The notes below the pieces were generated by a model. The model saw only the letters and a program-made list of their open reading frames with translations, ran no database searches and had not been told where the DNA came from. A stretch of 64,000 nucleotides of DNA from positions 2,976,001 through 3,040,000 of the forward strand of contig JARWSJ010000001.1 in NCBI GenBank assembly GCA_029906195.1, read 5' to 3'. Positions 1-8,306 of this stretch are shown one piece after another. The translations under genes were made by a program, and so were the position numbers. How positions within the stretch are numbered: the first letter of the stretch is position 1; every line of letters starts with the position of its first letter. The DNA comes from Chitinophagaceae bacterium 26-R-25 (GTDB lineage Bacteria > Bacteroidota > Bacteroidia > Chitinophagales > Chitinophagaceae).

Positions 1-1344
1 CGTTCCTGTTTTCGGAGAAATAACTACACTTGTTACAGTAGCCACTTCAGAGAACGATTGGCCACCAGGATATCCGTAGGCATCGTCATTATTAAATCCA
101 TACATGAACACACCAAACGGAAGTGTTCCATTAAGTGTATGTGAACCCGGCTGAACCGTTAATTGCGCACCTGAAAAACCTGTTGTACCAATCGGCGTAA
201 ATGAGCCCGCCGGGATTATAACTCCATCCATGGTCAATGTTCCCACAATAGCCTTCGGAGCCACCACATTTATAAAGTGTGTTACATAACCCGATACTGT
301 GGTTACTGTATAGTTGGCCAGGAACTGCTCCAATGGTGGAATTAACATCATAAACGGATCACCGGGGTTACCGGAAAATGTTGATCCGTTTGCATACTGA
401 CAAACCAATATTGGATTGTTGGACTCAATTACATTTTGTCCCTGCAATACCTTTTCAACGAATTGTCCTTTGTTAACAGCTGGTTGAGCAACGCCGTTAA
501 TAGAAACAACTGTTCCGTTTTCTGATGCCAGGAAGCGCCATGTATCACCATTAATACGTGACTTCAACGGCACCAATCCAAATTTTTTACCCCATGTTGA
601 AGTTGGAGGAAGCATTTCAACAAGGTGATCACAAAATGCAGCTCCACCCGGAACGTTACCGCACATGTGAGCGCCAAACACACCTATTGGTTGTGTTGAT
701 GTAATGGTTGTTCCTGTAAAATCACCGCTCGCGGTAGTATTATTCATCAACTCATAAGTTTGTCCTTTATTGAGCGTGATGGTAAAAGGAACACCGGCAG
801 TGCGAGTTAGGGTAGTAACGGTTGGTGTAATGGTTACCTGGTTGTTGTCTGCGGTAGATACAACACCAATTTCAACACCATTTACCAATGAGTTTTTGTA
901 AGTAACTACTATGTAATCAGTACCCAGCGCATCAACCGGCAGGCCCAGGTAGGCATCCGCCGTGAAAGGAATATAGTTTAGACCATACACTGTTACTTCA
1001 TCTACTGAGGTGATATGTATTCCCTTATTGTCAACTACGTTATTAGTGTGAGTGGCAGAAGCCGCTGGCACTACAACGCTGGTTACTTTATTTGCCTGCA
1101 CAGTAAAAGCCTGACTGAAGCTAAGGCCGGGGATTTCAACTTTACCCGAAGTATTTACGTTAGAGGTGATAAAAAGAGTAAGGGTTGGTGTTCCAAGATT
1201 GCTGTTAAACATCAGCCAGAAATCCTTTCCCTTGCTATCTTTATTTTGTGCTTGTGCAAACTGGATTTGCATCAAACAACAAATGCAAAGCGTGAAGTAT
1301 AGCAGCGCTTTGCTTACGGAAGGCTTTAGTAACTTTGGTATCAT
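1..1344 (-). CDS. IgGFc-binding-like surface protein, C-terminus cut by window edge
   Basis: The minus strand stays open from an ATG at 1344 to the window edge, giving 448 codons with no stop, so the C-terminus is missing. The start encodes a basic N-terminus and a hydrophobic stretch ending FAQAQ, typical of a Sec signal peptide. From about residue 40 the protein reads GKDFWLMF, then beta-rich repeats with Ala-His-Met-Cys and Gly-Asp-Pro-Phe motifs. This pattern matches the IgGFc-binding N-terminal domain common in secreted Bacteroidota proteins, which often carry a T9SS sorting domain at the missing end. It lies 31 bases after the small secreted protein at 1376-1900 on the same strand, so the two are probably co-transcribed. 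A role in adhesion is inference from the family name; no binding partner can be seen. Confidence 0.8.
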   Translation of the reverse strand, partial: MIPKLLKPSVSKALLYFTLCICCLMQIQFAQAQNKDSKGKDFWLMFNSNLGTPTLTLFITSNVNTSGKVEIPGLSFSQAFTVQANKVTSVVVPAASATHTNNVVDNKGIHITSVDEVTVYGLNYIPFTADAYLGLPVDALGTDYIVVTYKNSLVNGVEIGVVSTADNNQVTITPTVTTLTRTAGVPFTITLNKGQTYELMNNTTASGDFTGTTITSTQPIGVFGAHMCGNVPGGAAFCDHLVEMLPPTSTWGKKFGLVPLKSRINGDTWRFLASENGTVVSINGVAQPAVNKGQFVEKVLQGQNVIESNNPILVCQYANGSTFSGNPGDPFMMLIPPLEQFLANYTVTTVSGYVTHFINVVAPKAIVGTLTMDGVIIPAGSFTPIGTTGFSGAQLTVQPGSHTLNGTLPFGVFMYGFNNDDAYGYPGGQSFSEVATVTSVVISPKTGT

Positions 1345-1375
1345 AATGGGCTTTTTTGTTGATTAAAAATGTTTC

Positions 1376-1900
1376 TTAGTTTTTTGATACTGATAAGTTT
1401 GATACATCGTATTTTGATACATCTGCTTTAAATGCAGGTGTTATTTGAGATGCAGCTATCACGCATTCTTTCGCTGCATCGTTGTCGCAACTTGCCTGGA
1501 CTATTTCACCGGCAGCCAACACGAGCTGTTTGCCTGCAGCGCCTTCAACGGTTACCTTCTGTTGGGTTTCGAATTTTTCTTTCCAGCTTACCGTTACTGC
1601 ATAATTGTTTTTATTGTCCACTTTAAGAAAAACGGTCTTCTGACCTTTGCAGTCTTTAATCACATAATAGATGTCTACTTTATTGGTGGACTTTGCAAGT
1701 GTCCATTGCTCATCGGCGTTAGGCGTTGAAATGATTTTGTTTGTGGATGAAGAAGCATGTTTGCCATTGCCTGATTGAAGAGGAGCAATGAAACAAAATG
1801 AAACGGCAAGCAATAAAACAGTTCTTAGTAAGTGTGGGCTTTGACTGGCAAGCCATCTGGCGACGGATGATTTCCCGGTATCGCAAATTTTCTTAACCAT
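1376..1900 (-). CDS. small secreted protein, unknown function
   Basis: A 174-residue protein. Residues about 26-43 are hydrophobic (LLRTVLLLAVSFCFIAPL), preceded by a long basic N-region, so it is likely exported. The mature part starts with a Ser/Thr/Lys-rich linker and continues as one small domain with alternating polar and hydrophobic residues (YYVIKDCKGQKTVFLKVDN) and a pair of cysteines (CDNDAAKEC) that could form a disulfide. I do not recognise the family. It is followed after 31 bases by the IgGFc-binding-like gene on the same strand, suggesting one transcript and an envelope role. Confidence 0.7.
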   Translation of the reverse strand: MVKKICDTGKSSVARWLASQSPHLLRTVLLLAVSFCFIAPLQSGNGKHASSSTNKIISTPNADEQWTLAKSTNKVDIYYVIKDCKGQKTVFLKVDNKNNYAVTVSWKEKFETQQKVTVEGAAGKQLVLAAGEIVQASCDNDAAKECVIAASQITPAFKADVSKYDVSNLSVSKN

Positions 1901-2265
1901 ACAATTTCTTTTTTAAGGTTATTGAAATAATTAAACTGACCGAGTGGTATAAACATAGAATTGCCACGGCGAATGATTACCATAGTTTCCACATGCGTTT
2001 GTTGTGTTGTAATCAAAAACCTGGCTTAAGTGTACGGCTGTATCATTAGATATGCTTGATAAAGAATATCGTGAAAAGGATATTATAACTTTTATGCGGG
2101 CAAGGAATTTGCTCTTGTGGTAAGGATCGAATTAGTAAAGATTTAATTGAGACTCAGCAGGAGATTTTTTATAGGACACTAGTAGAAGTAGACAAATGTA
2201 TTAAGATAAACACGCTCATCATATAGCCATAAATAGCTATATTTACTGACGCTAACGAACCTCCT
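1901..2265. other. divergent intergenic region
   Basis: This 365-base spacer separates the minus-strand small secreted protein from the plus-strand LuxR-type gene and must hold both promoters. A box TATATTTA at 2238-2245 resembles the Bacteroidota -7 element TAnnTTTG and lies 21 bases before the LuxR-type ATG. No word array of the kind found in other spacers is visible here. Confidence 0.4.
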
Positions 2266-3081
2266 ATGCAAAGTTTTCGATCTGCCTTTTATCAACTAAA
2301 TGAAGAGAAGGTGCATGTTGATCTTCATACAAACGCTCAGCAATTGTTGCAGGAGATAGATGTTGCAAACAACTCTTTTGCAATGGCAACATCATCATTT
2401 TTATTCATACTCGACAAGAATCAATTCGAATATTTTTACGTCGATGGCAATGCAAAAAATGTTTTAGCGGGTAATCATTTTTCAGAAAGCAATCCGATGA
2501 TCGAATTGCATTTGAACACTGATGACGAAAAAGTATTGTTGGAAAAAATATTTCCCACCATCGATTTCCTGTGCAGAAAAAATCATTGCGAAAAAGATAA
2601 ACTTACATTCTCATTTAATTTTCGTGTTTCCTCAAAACTAGGCACAGAGCGCATTTTCATACAAAACATTTCTTTCCTCAATAACTTTAGCAAAGAATCG
2701 CCACTACATTTTGTTGGAACATTTACAGACATCACACATTTCAAAAACGACAACAAGATAATTTTCGTTGCAGAAAAAAATGGTGCAGATAACAATAGCT
2801 GCGAGCTGATCACACGCGATGTTTTTTCTCCAGATCAAAACACAGTGCATCTCACAAAACGTGAAATCGAAGTATTGAAATGCATCAATGATGGACTCAG
2901 CAGTAAACAAATTGCAGACAAGCTTTTTGCAAGCCTCAACACGATCAACAATCACCGCAAAAACATTTTAAAAAAGACCCACACAAAGAATACTTCGGAG
3001 CTCATCAGTTTTGCACTGAAACAGGGTTTGCTGCAGGTGTGGTTGTTAGTTGATAGTTGTTGTCTGCTGGCGAGCTTGTAG
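2266..3081 (+). CDS. LuxR-type HTH transcriptional regulator
   Basis: A 271-residue protein. Residues about 196-258 form a LuxR/GerE helix-turn-helix (LTKREIEVLKCINDGLSSKQ, then NTINNHRKNIL). The N-terminal 190 residues look like a PAS-type sensor fold, but no ligand site can be named. No receiver domain with a phospho-acceptor Asp is evident. The last 14 residues or so (after ALKQGLLQ) are encoded by the left arm of the intergenic inverted repeat at 3041-3265, so the original C-terminus was probably shorter and has been extended by repeat invasion. The ATG at 2266 follows TATATTTA at 2238-2245. Targets are unknown; the ccm genes downstream are 217 bases away. Confidence 0.85.
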   Translation: MQSFRSAFYQLNEEKVHVDLHTNAQQLLQEIDVANNSFAMATSSFLFILDKNQFEYFYVDGNAKNVLAGNHFSESNPMIELHLNTDDEKVLLEKIFPTIDFLCRKNHCEKDKLTFSFNFRVSSKLGTERIFIQNISFLNNFSKESPLHFVGTFTDITHFKNDNKIIFVAEKNGADNNSCELITRDVFSPDQNTVHLTKREIEVLKCINDGLSSKQIADKLFASLNTINNHRKNILKKTHTKNTSELISFALKQGLLQVWLLVDSCCLLASL

Positions 3082-3265
3082 CCGGTGGCCAGCGGCCTGA
3101 AGCCGGTACTTTGTGGCAGCAGCCTTTGCAAAACTTTACCAACGCTATTTTTTTTATTAAGAAACAACTTTACGATCCGTCTCGGTCATCGACCTAAAAC
3201 ACCAGCCACCGGCCGCTGGCTACCGACCACTTCCTCCTAACAACTATCAACCAACAACTAACAAC
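3041..3265. repeat. heptad-word inverted repeat, overlaps LuxR gene end
   Basis: Outer arms at 3041-3062 and 3239-3265 are built of 7-base words such as GTTGTTA GTTGATA and their complements; the right arm has one extra word. Inner arms at 3077-3110 (words GTGGCCA GCGGCCT) and 3201-3228 also run in heptads and are GC-rich. The left outer arm lies inside the reading frame of the LuxR-type gene. Confidence 0.75.
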
Positions 3266-3272
3266 TTCTTCC

Positions 3273-3280
3273 TACCTTCG
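3273..3280 (+). promoter_or_regulatory. candidate -7 promoter box for ccmB
   Basis: TACCTTCG differs from the Bacteroidota -7 consensus TAnnTTTG at one base and lies 18 bases before the ccmB start. No clear TTG at -33 is visible. The same TTCG variant precedes prs. Confidence 0.35.
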
Positions 3281-3298
3281 CCCGCATAATCGCATCCC

Positions 3299-3949
3299 TT
3301 GAGTCACATCCTAACACTTTTCAAGAAAGATTTTTTGCTGGAAATCCGCCAGCAGCATACTTTTTATGGCATTTTGCTGTATGTGGCAGCTACTATTTTC
3401 GTTCTGTACCTTGCAATGGGCCAGCCGGAAAGCGCCGTATGGAATGGCCTTTTCTGGATGATTCAATTGTTTGTCTGTGTAAATGCGGTGGCTAAAAGTT
3501 TTCTTCAGGAAAGCCGCGGAAGAATGTTGTACTTCTACTCCATTACCGGTGCCAGGAACTTCATCATCGCTAAATTGGTTTTCAACGCTCTTTTGATGAT
3601 GGCCATGAGCCTTGTAAGCTGGGCGCTATTCACCATTTTGCTCGGCAACGAGGTAAGATATGGTATGATGTTTTTTGGCCTTACCGTACTGGGCGGCATG
3701 AGCCTGAGCCTGGTTTTCACGTTTTTATCTGCCATAGCTGCACGTGCTCAGCAAAATGCATCTCTGATGGCAATTCTGGGTTTTCCCATCATCATTCCTC
3801 AACTAATGCTCCTGATGAAAGTGGCCAACGCCGCCTTCTCTGACGTTATCCAGGCAGGTATGTTCCAAATGGTGTCGCTGTTAGTGGCCATGGATATCCT
3901 GGTGATTACGCTCGCCATTATCTTGTTTCCGTTTTTGTGGAAGGACTAA
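3299..3949 (+). CDS. ccmB: heme exporter subunit CcmB
   Basis: A 216-residue, six-helix membrane protein. The N-terminus (LFKKDFLLEIRQQHTFYG) and the following helices match CcmB, the permease of the CcmAB ABC transporter of system I cytochrome c maturation, which helps release holo-CcmE from CcmC. The best start is TTG at 3299, since the family N-terminus begins here and no in-frame ATG precedes the first helix. It is followed by ccmC and a ccmD-like gene. The ATPase ccmA and the chaperone ccmE are not in the window. Confidence 0.88.
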   Translation: MSHILTLFKKDFLLEIRQQHTFYGILLYVAATIFVLYLAMGQPESAVWNGLFWMIQLFVCVNAVAKSFLQESRGRMLYFYSITGARNFIIAKLVFNALLMMAMSLVSWALFTILLGNEVRYGMMFFGLTVLGGMSLSLVFTFLSAIAARAQQNASLMAILGFPIIIPQLMLLMKVANAAFSDVIQAGMFQMVSLLVAMDILVITLAIILFPFLWKD

Positions 3950-3952
3950 ATG

Positions 3953-4082
3953 CTGGCCGGTAGCCAGTTACAGGTAGCCAGGGGGTCCGCTATTTTTTTC
4001 CTTATCTCCAAACATCATGGAGCCCTTTATATAAGAATGAATCTTACATAATAAACACCGGCAACCGGCTACTGGCCGCCGG
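3953..4082. repeat. heptad-word inverted repeat between ccmB and ccmC
   Basis: The left arm at 3953-3982 reads in words such as CCGGTAG CCAGTTA. The right arm at 4056-4082 reads ACCGGCA ACCGGCT in complement order. A 17-base core matches between the arms with three transitions (GGCCRGTAGCCRGTTRC). It shares words with the inner arms at 3077-3228. Confidence 0.7.
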
Positions 4083-4232
4083 AATCTCCTGTCCCTCAGC
4101 TTGCATCCAATCCACATCCGCCCCCACCTGACCAAACTCTCTTTTTTCTTATCCCTGTTTACACTAAATTTGCCCACACTTTCAACTTGTGAAAGCGAAT
4201 GCGACTCATAAGTTATTACCAATCTGATATTT

Positions 4233-4913
4233 ATGCACAAGAAATGGTGGAAAATACTCTGTGTCATTCTTCTTACCTACACAGTCATCGGCGGTTTCCT
4301 GTTTAGCGTTCCGGCAAGGGAAATTTTACACGAAACAATTCGCAACCTGTACTTCCATGTGTGCATGTGGTTTGGCATGATGATCCTTTTTACCACTTCA
4401 GTTGTTTATTCTATAAAGTATTTGCGTTCGCAAAATTTACGTGATGATCTGTATGCGGTGAACTTTACCAAAGTAGGTATCGTGTTCGGCATACTTGGCT
4501 ACACAACAGGTGCTTTGTGGGCGAAATATACATGGACAGAATTCGCTTCCGATACAGAAATTTTTCGCGAGCCTAAACTATTAGGTGCCGCAATAGCGTT
4601 ACTTATATACTTTGCGTACCTGGTGTTGAGAGGCTCTTTATCAGACATTGACAAGAGGGCAAGAATAAGTGCCGTGTATGCCATTTTCGCGTATGCAATG
4701 CTTTTTCCGTCTATCTGGATTTTGCCGAGATTACTGGATAGTTTGCATCCGGGAAAAGAAGGCAACCCGGCCTTGAATTTTAAAGACAGCGATGCCCGTT
4801 TAAGAATGGTTTTTTATCCTGCCATCATCGGATGGACGTTGTTAGGCGTTTGGATAACATCATTAAAGATCAGGCTAGATTTAATAAAAGAAAGAAGCAT
4901 TTTAAATGACTAA
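4233..4913 (+). CDS. ccmC: cytochrome c assembly protein CcmC (heme handling)
   Basis: A 226-residue, six-helix membrane protein of the CcmC/CcmF/CcsA heme-handling family. His42 (LYFHVCMWFG) and His172 (DSLHPG) sit where the family has its two axial heme ligands. The Trp-rich periplasmic loop starts canonically (LWAKYTW, W96) but continues TEFASDTEIFREPK, so part of the usual WWD motif is replaced. CcmC loads heme onto CcmE in the periplasm. The gene overlaps the next one by 8 bases (ATG at 4906 inside its end), so the two are translationally coupled. Confidence 0.9.
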   Translation: MHKKWWKILCVILLTYTVIGGFLFSVPAREILHETIRNLYFHVCMWFGMMILFTTSVVYSIKYLRSQNLRDDLYAVNFTKVGIVFGILGYTTGALWAKYTWTEFASDTEIFREPKLLGAAIALLIYFAYLVLRGSLSDIDKRARISAVYAIFAYAMLFPSIWILPRLLDSLHPGKEGNPALNFKDSDARLRMVFYPAIIGWTLLGVWITSLKIRLDLIKERSILND

Positions 4914-5130
4914 AATTCAATTATTGCTGGCAATTGTATTGCTTCAGCTAATCCCCGTTTCCCTTTGGGCACAGGTAACAGAAGCCCAACAAAAATACAC
5001 AGCCTTTGAAATGCGCAGCAATGGAAAAATTTACGTGGTTGTCGCTGTAGTATTGATCATCCTGTTTGGCTTATTGACTTATCTGGTAAGACTAGACAGA
5101 AAGATCACTAAGCTGGAAAAAGAAAAGTAA
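4906..5130 (+). CDS. CcmD-like small membrane protein
   Basis: A 74-residue protein with an N-terminal hydrophobic signal-like segment ending SLWAQ, one central transmembrane helix (IYVVVAVVLIILFGLLTYLV) and a basic tail. Size, topology and position directly after ccmC match the CcmD family of Bacteroidota, which stabilises CcmC with CcmE in the heme-loading step. Sequence similarity between CcmD proteins is weak, so the call rests mainly on context. Confidence 0.75.
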   Translation: MTKIQLLLAIVLLQLIPVSLWAQVTEAQQKYTAFEMRSNGKIYVVVAVVLIILFGLLTYLVRLDRKITKLEKEK

Positions 5131-5201
5131 AAAGTAAAAATTCAAAAGTAAAAATGCATCCTGCGCAGCCTTTTGAATTTTGATTTTTGACTTTTGAATT
5201 T
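5122..5201. repeat. heptad-word inverted repeat after ccmD
   Basis: The left arm at 5122-5155 holds words such as AAAAGTA AAAATTC. The right arm at 5170-5201 is its imperfect complement, and the loop is GC-richer (CATCCTGCGCAGCC). The left arm starts over the ccmD-like stop codon. It is the same family as the arrays at 24851-24962 and 43571-43730. Confidence 0.75.
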
Positions 5202-5337
5202 CCCAACATTTAACGTCTAATTTTTCAAAATACCCTTAGCTTGCACGCCAAAATGAAAGACAAAGAAAACCTGTAATTCATTTTTTCTTATTTAGCCCGG
5301 TAGCAACCAACGATTGTAATACCATAAATTTCAAACT

Positions 5338-6756
5338 ATGTCTACTAAACATGAGTACAGCTTTTTTGGAGCTGTAGAGAAAAGCTTTGACAAAGCCGCC
5401 AAATTCACGACCGTTGATGAAGGTGTGCTTGAACAAATTAAACAATGTAATGCCGTTTACCGTATGCACTTTCCGGTTAAGATCGGAGAAAAAGTGGAAG
5501 TTATAAAAGCATATCGTGTACAACACTCTCACCACAAAACACCTTGTAAAGGTGGTATCCGCTTCGCTACTTCTGTAAATCTTGATGAAGTAATGGCCCT
5601 TGCCGCGCTGATGACATTTAAATGTGCCATCGTAAACGTACCATTTGGCGGAGCTAAAGGCGGTATCAACATCGACCCTAAAAAATATACCCCTTACGAA
5701 CTGGAAAAAATTACGCGCCGCTACACTGCGGAGCTGATCAAGAAAAACTTTATTGGACCAGGTACAGACGTTCCTGCCCCTGATTATGGTACAGGTGAGC
5801 GCGAAATGTCATGGATCCTCGATACATATACAAGCATGCGCCCCGGCGAGATTGACGCATTGGGTTGTGTTACCGGCAAACCGGTTTCCCAGGGCGGTGT
5901 CCGCGGTCGACGCGAAGCAACAGGTCTTGGTGTATTTTACGGCCTGCGCGAAGTATGTAATATGCCAGAAATGATGCAGCGTGTTGGTATGGAAGTAGGC
6001 ATTAAAAACAAGCGCGTTATCGTACAAGGTTTAGGAAACGTGGGTTACCACGCCGCTAAATTCTTCCGCGAAGGTGGTGCTAAAGTAATTGCTTTGGCAG
6101 AATACGAAGGTGCTATTACAAACCCTGATGGTTTAAACGAAGAAGAAGTTTTCCAACACAGAAAGAAAACTGGTTCCATCTTAAATTTCCCTGGCGCAAC
6201 AAATGTTGAAAATTCAAATCTTGCATTGGAACTGGATTGTGATATCCTGATCCCCGCGGCTTTGGAAAACGTTATCAACGGCGAAAATGCACCAAGAGTA
6301 AAAGCAAGAATCATAGGCGAGGCGGCGAACGGCCCTCTTACTCCAGAGGCAGACGAAGTGTTTGCAAAAAGAGGAGTACTGGTTGTTCCTGATATGTACC
6401 TGAATGCTGGTGGTGTGACCGTTTCATACTTCGAATGGTTGAAAAACCTTAGCCACGTACGCTACGGTCGCCTTGAAAAAAGATTCACAGAAAACATGAA
6501 TGCCCGCATTCTTGAGCAAATGGAAGACCTTACCGGCAAAAAAGTAGTTGACCAGGAAAGACAATTCATTATGCACGGTGCAGATGAAGTTGACCTGGTT
6601 TACAGCGGCCTTGAAGAAACAATGATCACTGCAACACGTGAAATTGTTGACTGCTGGCACGCCAATCCATCGATTCCCGACATGCGTACAGCTGCATATG
6701 TAGTAGCCATCAATAAAGTTGCTACAAGCTATGCAGAGCTGGGCATTTTCCCATAG
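5338..6756 (+). CDS. gdhA: glutamate dehydrogenase (Glu/Leu/Phe/Val family)
   Basis: A 472-residue protein. It interconverts glutamate and 2-oxoglutarate plus ammonia with NAD(P). The substrate-site lysines lie in CKGGIRF (about K71) and GGAKGG (about K107); [14 protein letters not shown] gives the catalytic region. The nucleotide-binding fold starts at [15 protein letters not shown]. Length and motifs fit the hexameric enzyme of about 420-470 residues; coenzyme preference cannot be read safely. The gene stands alone, with a word-array inverted repeat on each side acting as probable transcript boundaries. Confidence 0.93.
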   Translation: MSTKHEYSFFGAVEKSFDKAAKFTTVDEGVLEQIKQCNAVYRMHFPVKIGEKVEVIKAYRVQHSHHKTPCKGGIRFATSVNLDEVMALAALMTFKCAIVNVPFGGAKGGINIDPKKYTPYELEKITRRYTAELIKKNFIGPGTDVPAPDYGTGEREMSWILDTYTSMRPGEIDALGCVTGKPVSQGGVRGRREATGLGVFYGLREVCNMPEMMQRVGMEVGIKNKRVIVQGLGNVGYHAAKFFREGGAKVIALAEYEGAITNPDGLNEEEVFQHRKKTGSILNFPGATNVENSNLALELDCDILIPAALENVINGENAPRVKARIIGEAANGPLTPEADEVFAKRGVLVVPDMYLNAGGVTVSYFEWLKNLSHVRYGRLEKRFTENMNARILEQMEDLTGKKVVDQERQFIMHGADEVDLVYSGLEETMITATREIVDCWHANPSIPDMRTAAYVVAINKVATSYAELGIFP

Positions 6757-6765
6757 CAGAAACCG

Positions 6766-6845
6766 GAACGCAGATCATCATGATCGTCATTATTTCTATG
6801 ATTTTTTAATCTTGATAATCATGACAACCATGAAAATCTGCGTTC
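6766..6845. repeat. inverted repeat of the GAACGCAGAT family, between convergent genes
   Basis: The arms at 6766-6790 and 6821-6845 match at 21 of 25 positions. They start and end with GAACGCAGAT and its complement and contain CATGATnGTCAT words. It fills the gap between gdhA and the convergent gene at 6852-7286 and probably acts as a bidirectional terminator. Relatives lie at 17326, 18515 and 61382, with a fragment at 7305. Confidence 0.75.
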
Positions 6846-6851
6846 TTTTTC

Positions 6852-7286
6852 TCAATACTCGGGCAGCTCCATCAACCACTCCACTCTCCCACTTTCGTTT
6901 TTGCAGCAAAAAGTATTGTTGCCGTTTGTTACCATCATATAAGTTACAGGCAGCGCCATGTTGTATTGAATAATTTGTTGCAACACTTTTTCATTCACAG
7001 GCACATGCATCGCTTTACACTCCACCATTAGCCACGGCAGATGTTGGTTATTGTACACCACGATATCGAATCTTTTCTTTACCTCTCCAATCAACAGCTC
7101 CCGTTCAAGCGCGATCAATGCAGCAGGATATTTCTTCACCTGCACCATGTATTGCAAAATATTTTGACGCACCCACTCCTCCGGTGTTATCACCAGCCAT
7201 TTTTTTCTAAACTCATCCCATATTAATTCTTTCCCGTCCTCCTCTTTTATTTTAAAAGGATGTTCGGGAAAAACAAGTTTTATCAT
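6852..7286 (-). CDS. stand-alone HsdR N-terminal-type nuclease domain protein
   Basis: A 144-residue protein matching the type I restriction enzyme R N-terminal domain (HSDR_N_2, a PD-(D/E)XK fold). The motif series is visible: an early Glu in the RQNILQYM helix region, Asp in KKRFDIVVYN, then MVECKA with Glu and Lys. It lacks the helicase and the other Hsd subunits, and none lie nearby. This short form is common in Bacteroidota as a single gene, so it may be a stand-alone nuclease. The target is unknown. It diverges from amn across a word-array inverted repeat. Confidence 0.8.
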   Translation of the reverse strand: MIKLVFPEHPFKIKEEDGKELIWDEFRKKWLVITPEEWVRQNILQYMVQVKKYPAALIALERELLIGEVKKRFDIVVYNNQHLPWLMVECKAMHVPVNEKVLQQIIQYNMALPVTYMMVTNGNNTFCCKNESGRVEWLMELPEY

Positions 7287-7304
7287 GCGCCAAACCTAGC
7301 AAAA

Positions 7305-7402
7305 GGAACGCAGATTTTCGTTAATTGAAAATTGAAAGTTGAAAATTGAAAATGATTTCACTTGCTTTATCACTTTCAATTTTCAACTTTCAATTTTCAA
7401 CT
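7305..7402. repeat. heptad-word inverted repeat in a divergent promoter region
   Basis: The arms at 7322-7353 and 7371-7402 are made of GTTGAAA ATTGAAA words and match with about three mismatches over 32 bases. A fragment of the GAACGCAGAT family precedes it at 7305-7320. Unlike most others it sits between divergent genes, so it cannot serve as a simple 3' terminator for either one. Confidence 0.8.
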
Positions 7403-7424
7403 CTTTAGTTTTATATTTACTTGT

Positions 7425-8195
7425 ATGAAAACAAAAGAAGAAATTGTAAACAACTGGTTACCCCGGTACACGGGACAGAAATTAGAGAACTTTGGTAAAT
7501 ACATATTGCTTACCAATTTCAGTAACTACGTGAAGCTGTTTGCAGAGTGGAACAATGTGGAAATAGTTGGACTTGACAAACCAATGCAATGTGCAACAGC
7601 TGATGACATCACCATCATAAACTTCGGAATGGGCAGCCCTACTGCCGCTACCGTCATGGATCTCTTAACCGCCATCGAACCTAAGGCAGTTTTGTTTTTG
7701 GGCAAATGTGGAGGTTTGAAAAAAAGAAACAAAGTCGGCGACCTTATTTTGCCTATCGCTGCTATCAGAGGTGAAGGTACTTCAAACGACTACTTCCCAC
7801 CGGAAGTTCCTGCACTGCCTGCATTTGCTTTGCAAAAAGCAGTATCCACCACCATCCGCGATTATGCCGTTGACTACTGGACGGGCACTGTTTACACTAC
7901 CAACCGCCGTGTGTGGGAGCACGACGAAGAGTTTAAAGCATATCTGCAAAAAGTAAGGGCCTACGCCATCGATATGGAAACAGCGACTATTTTTTCTGTA
8001 GGATTTTATAACAAAATTCCAACCGGCGCTTTGCTTCTCGTGAGCGATTCACCAATGATTCCAGAAGGCGTTAAAACAGAAGAAAGCGATAAAAAAGTAA
8101 CCGGCGACTTCGTTGAAAAACACATTCGCATCGGCATCGACTCGCTAAAACAATTGATCAATGATGGCCACACCGTGAGGCACCTGAGGTTTTAA
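7425..8195 (+). CDS. amn: AMP nucleosidase
   Basis: A 256-residue protein matching the short AMP nucleosidase of Bacteroidota, which splits AMP to adenine and ribose 5-phosphate. It has the nucleoside phosphorylase fold: FGMGSPTAA near residue 67 for phosphate binding, LGKCGG, and the closing AIDMETATIF with SDSPM for base and ribose contacts. The frame is open upstream to 7362, but those 21 codons translate the inverted repeat, so ATG 7425 is the start. TATATTTA at 7412-7419 resembles a -7 box; if used, the transcript would be nearly leaderless. Confidence 0.88.
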   Translation: MKTKEEIVNNWLPRYTGQKLENFGKYILLTNFSNYVKLFAEWNNVEIVGLDKPMQCATADDITIINFGMGSPTAATVMDLLTAIEPKAVLFLGKCGGLKKRNKVGDLILPIAAIRGEGTSNDYFPPEVPALPAFALQKAVSTTIRDYAVDYWTGTVYTTNRRVWEHDEEFKAYLQKVRAYAIDMETATIFSVGFYNKIPTGALLLVSDSPMIPEGVKTEESDKKVTGDFVEKHIRIGIDSLKQLINDGHTVRHLRF

Positions 8196-8240
8196 GCTGG
8201 TTAGCGTGGAACGTATTCAAGCGATCGTTTATGTGCAACA

Positions 8241-8300
8241 GGGCGAATGATTCGCCCCTACCATTTTCAACTTTCAACTTTCAACTTTCCATTTTCAATT
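8241..8300. repeat. composite repeat: GGGCGAA hairpin plus heptad array
   Basis: A 7-bp hairpin GGGCGAA-TGA-TTCGCCC at 8241-8257 is followed by CCTAC and an array of CAACTTT words to 8300. The reverse complement of the whole composite, with the array before GTAGGGGCGAAT, recurs at 22369-22429, so hairpin and array appear to travel as one unit. Confidence 0.7.
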
Positions 8301-8306
8301 AAATAA

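Noticed and set aside
1825-2016. 63-codon minus-strand frame overlapping the small secreted protein gene
   Set aside because: It overlaps the better-supported gene in another frame, has no domain or signal pattern and runs into its coding region.
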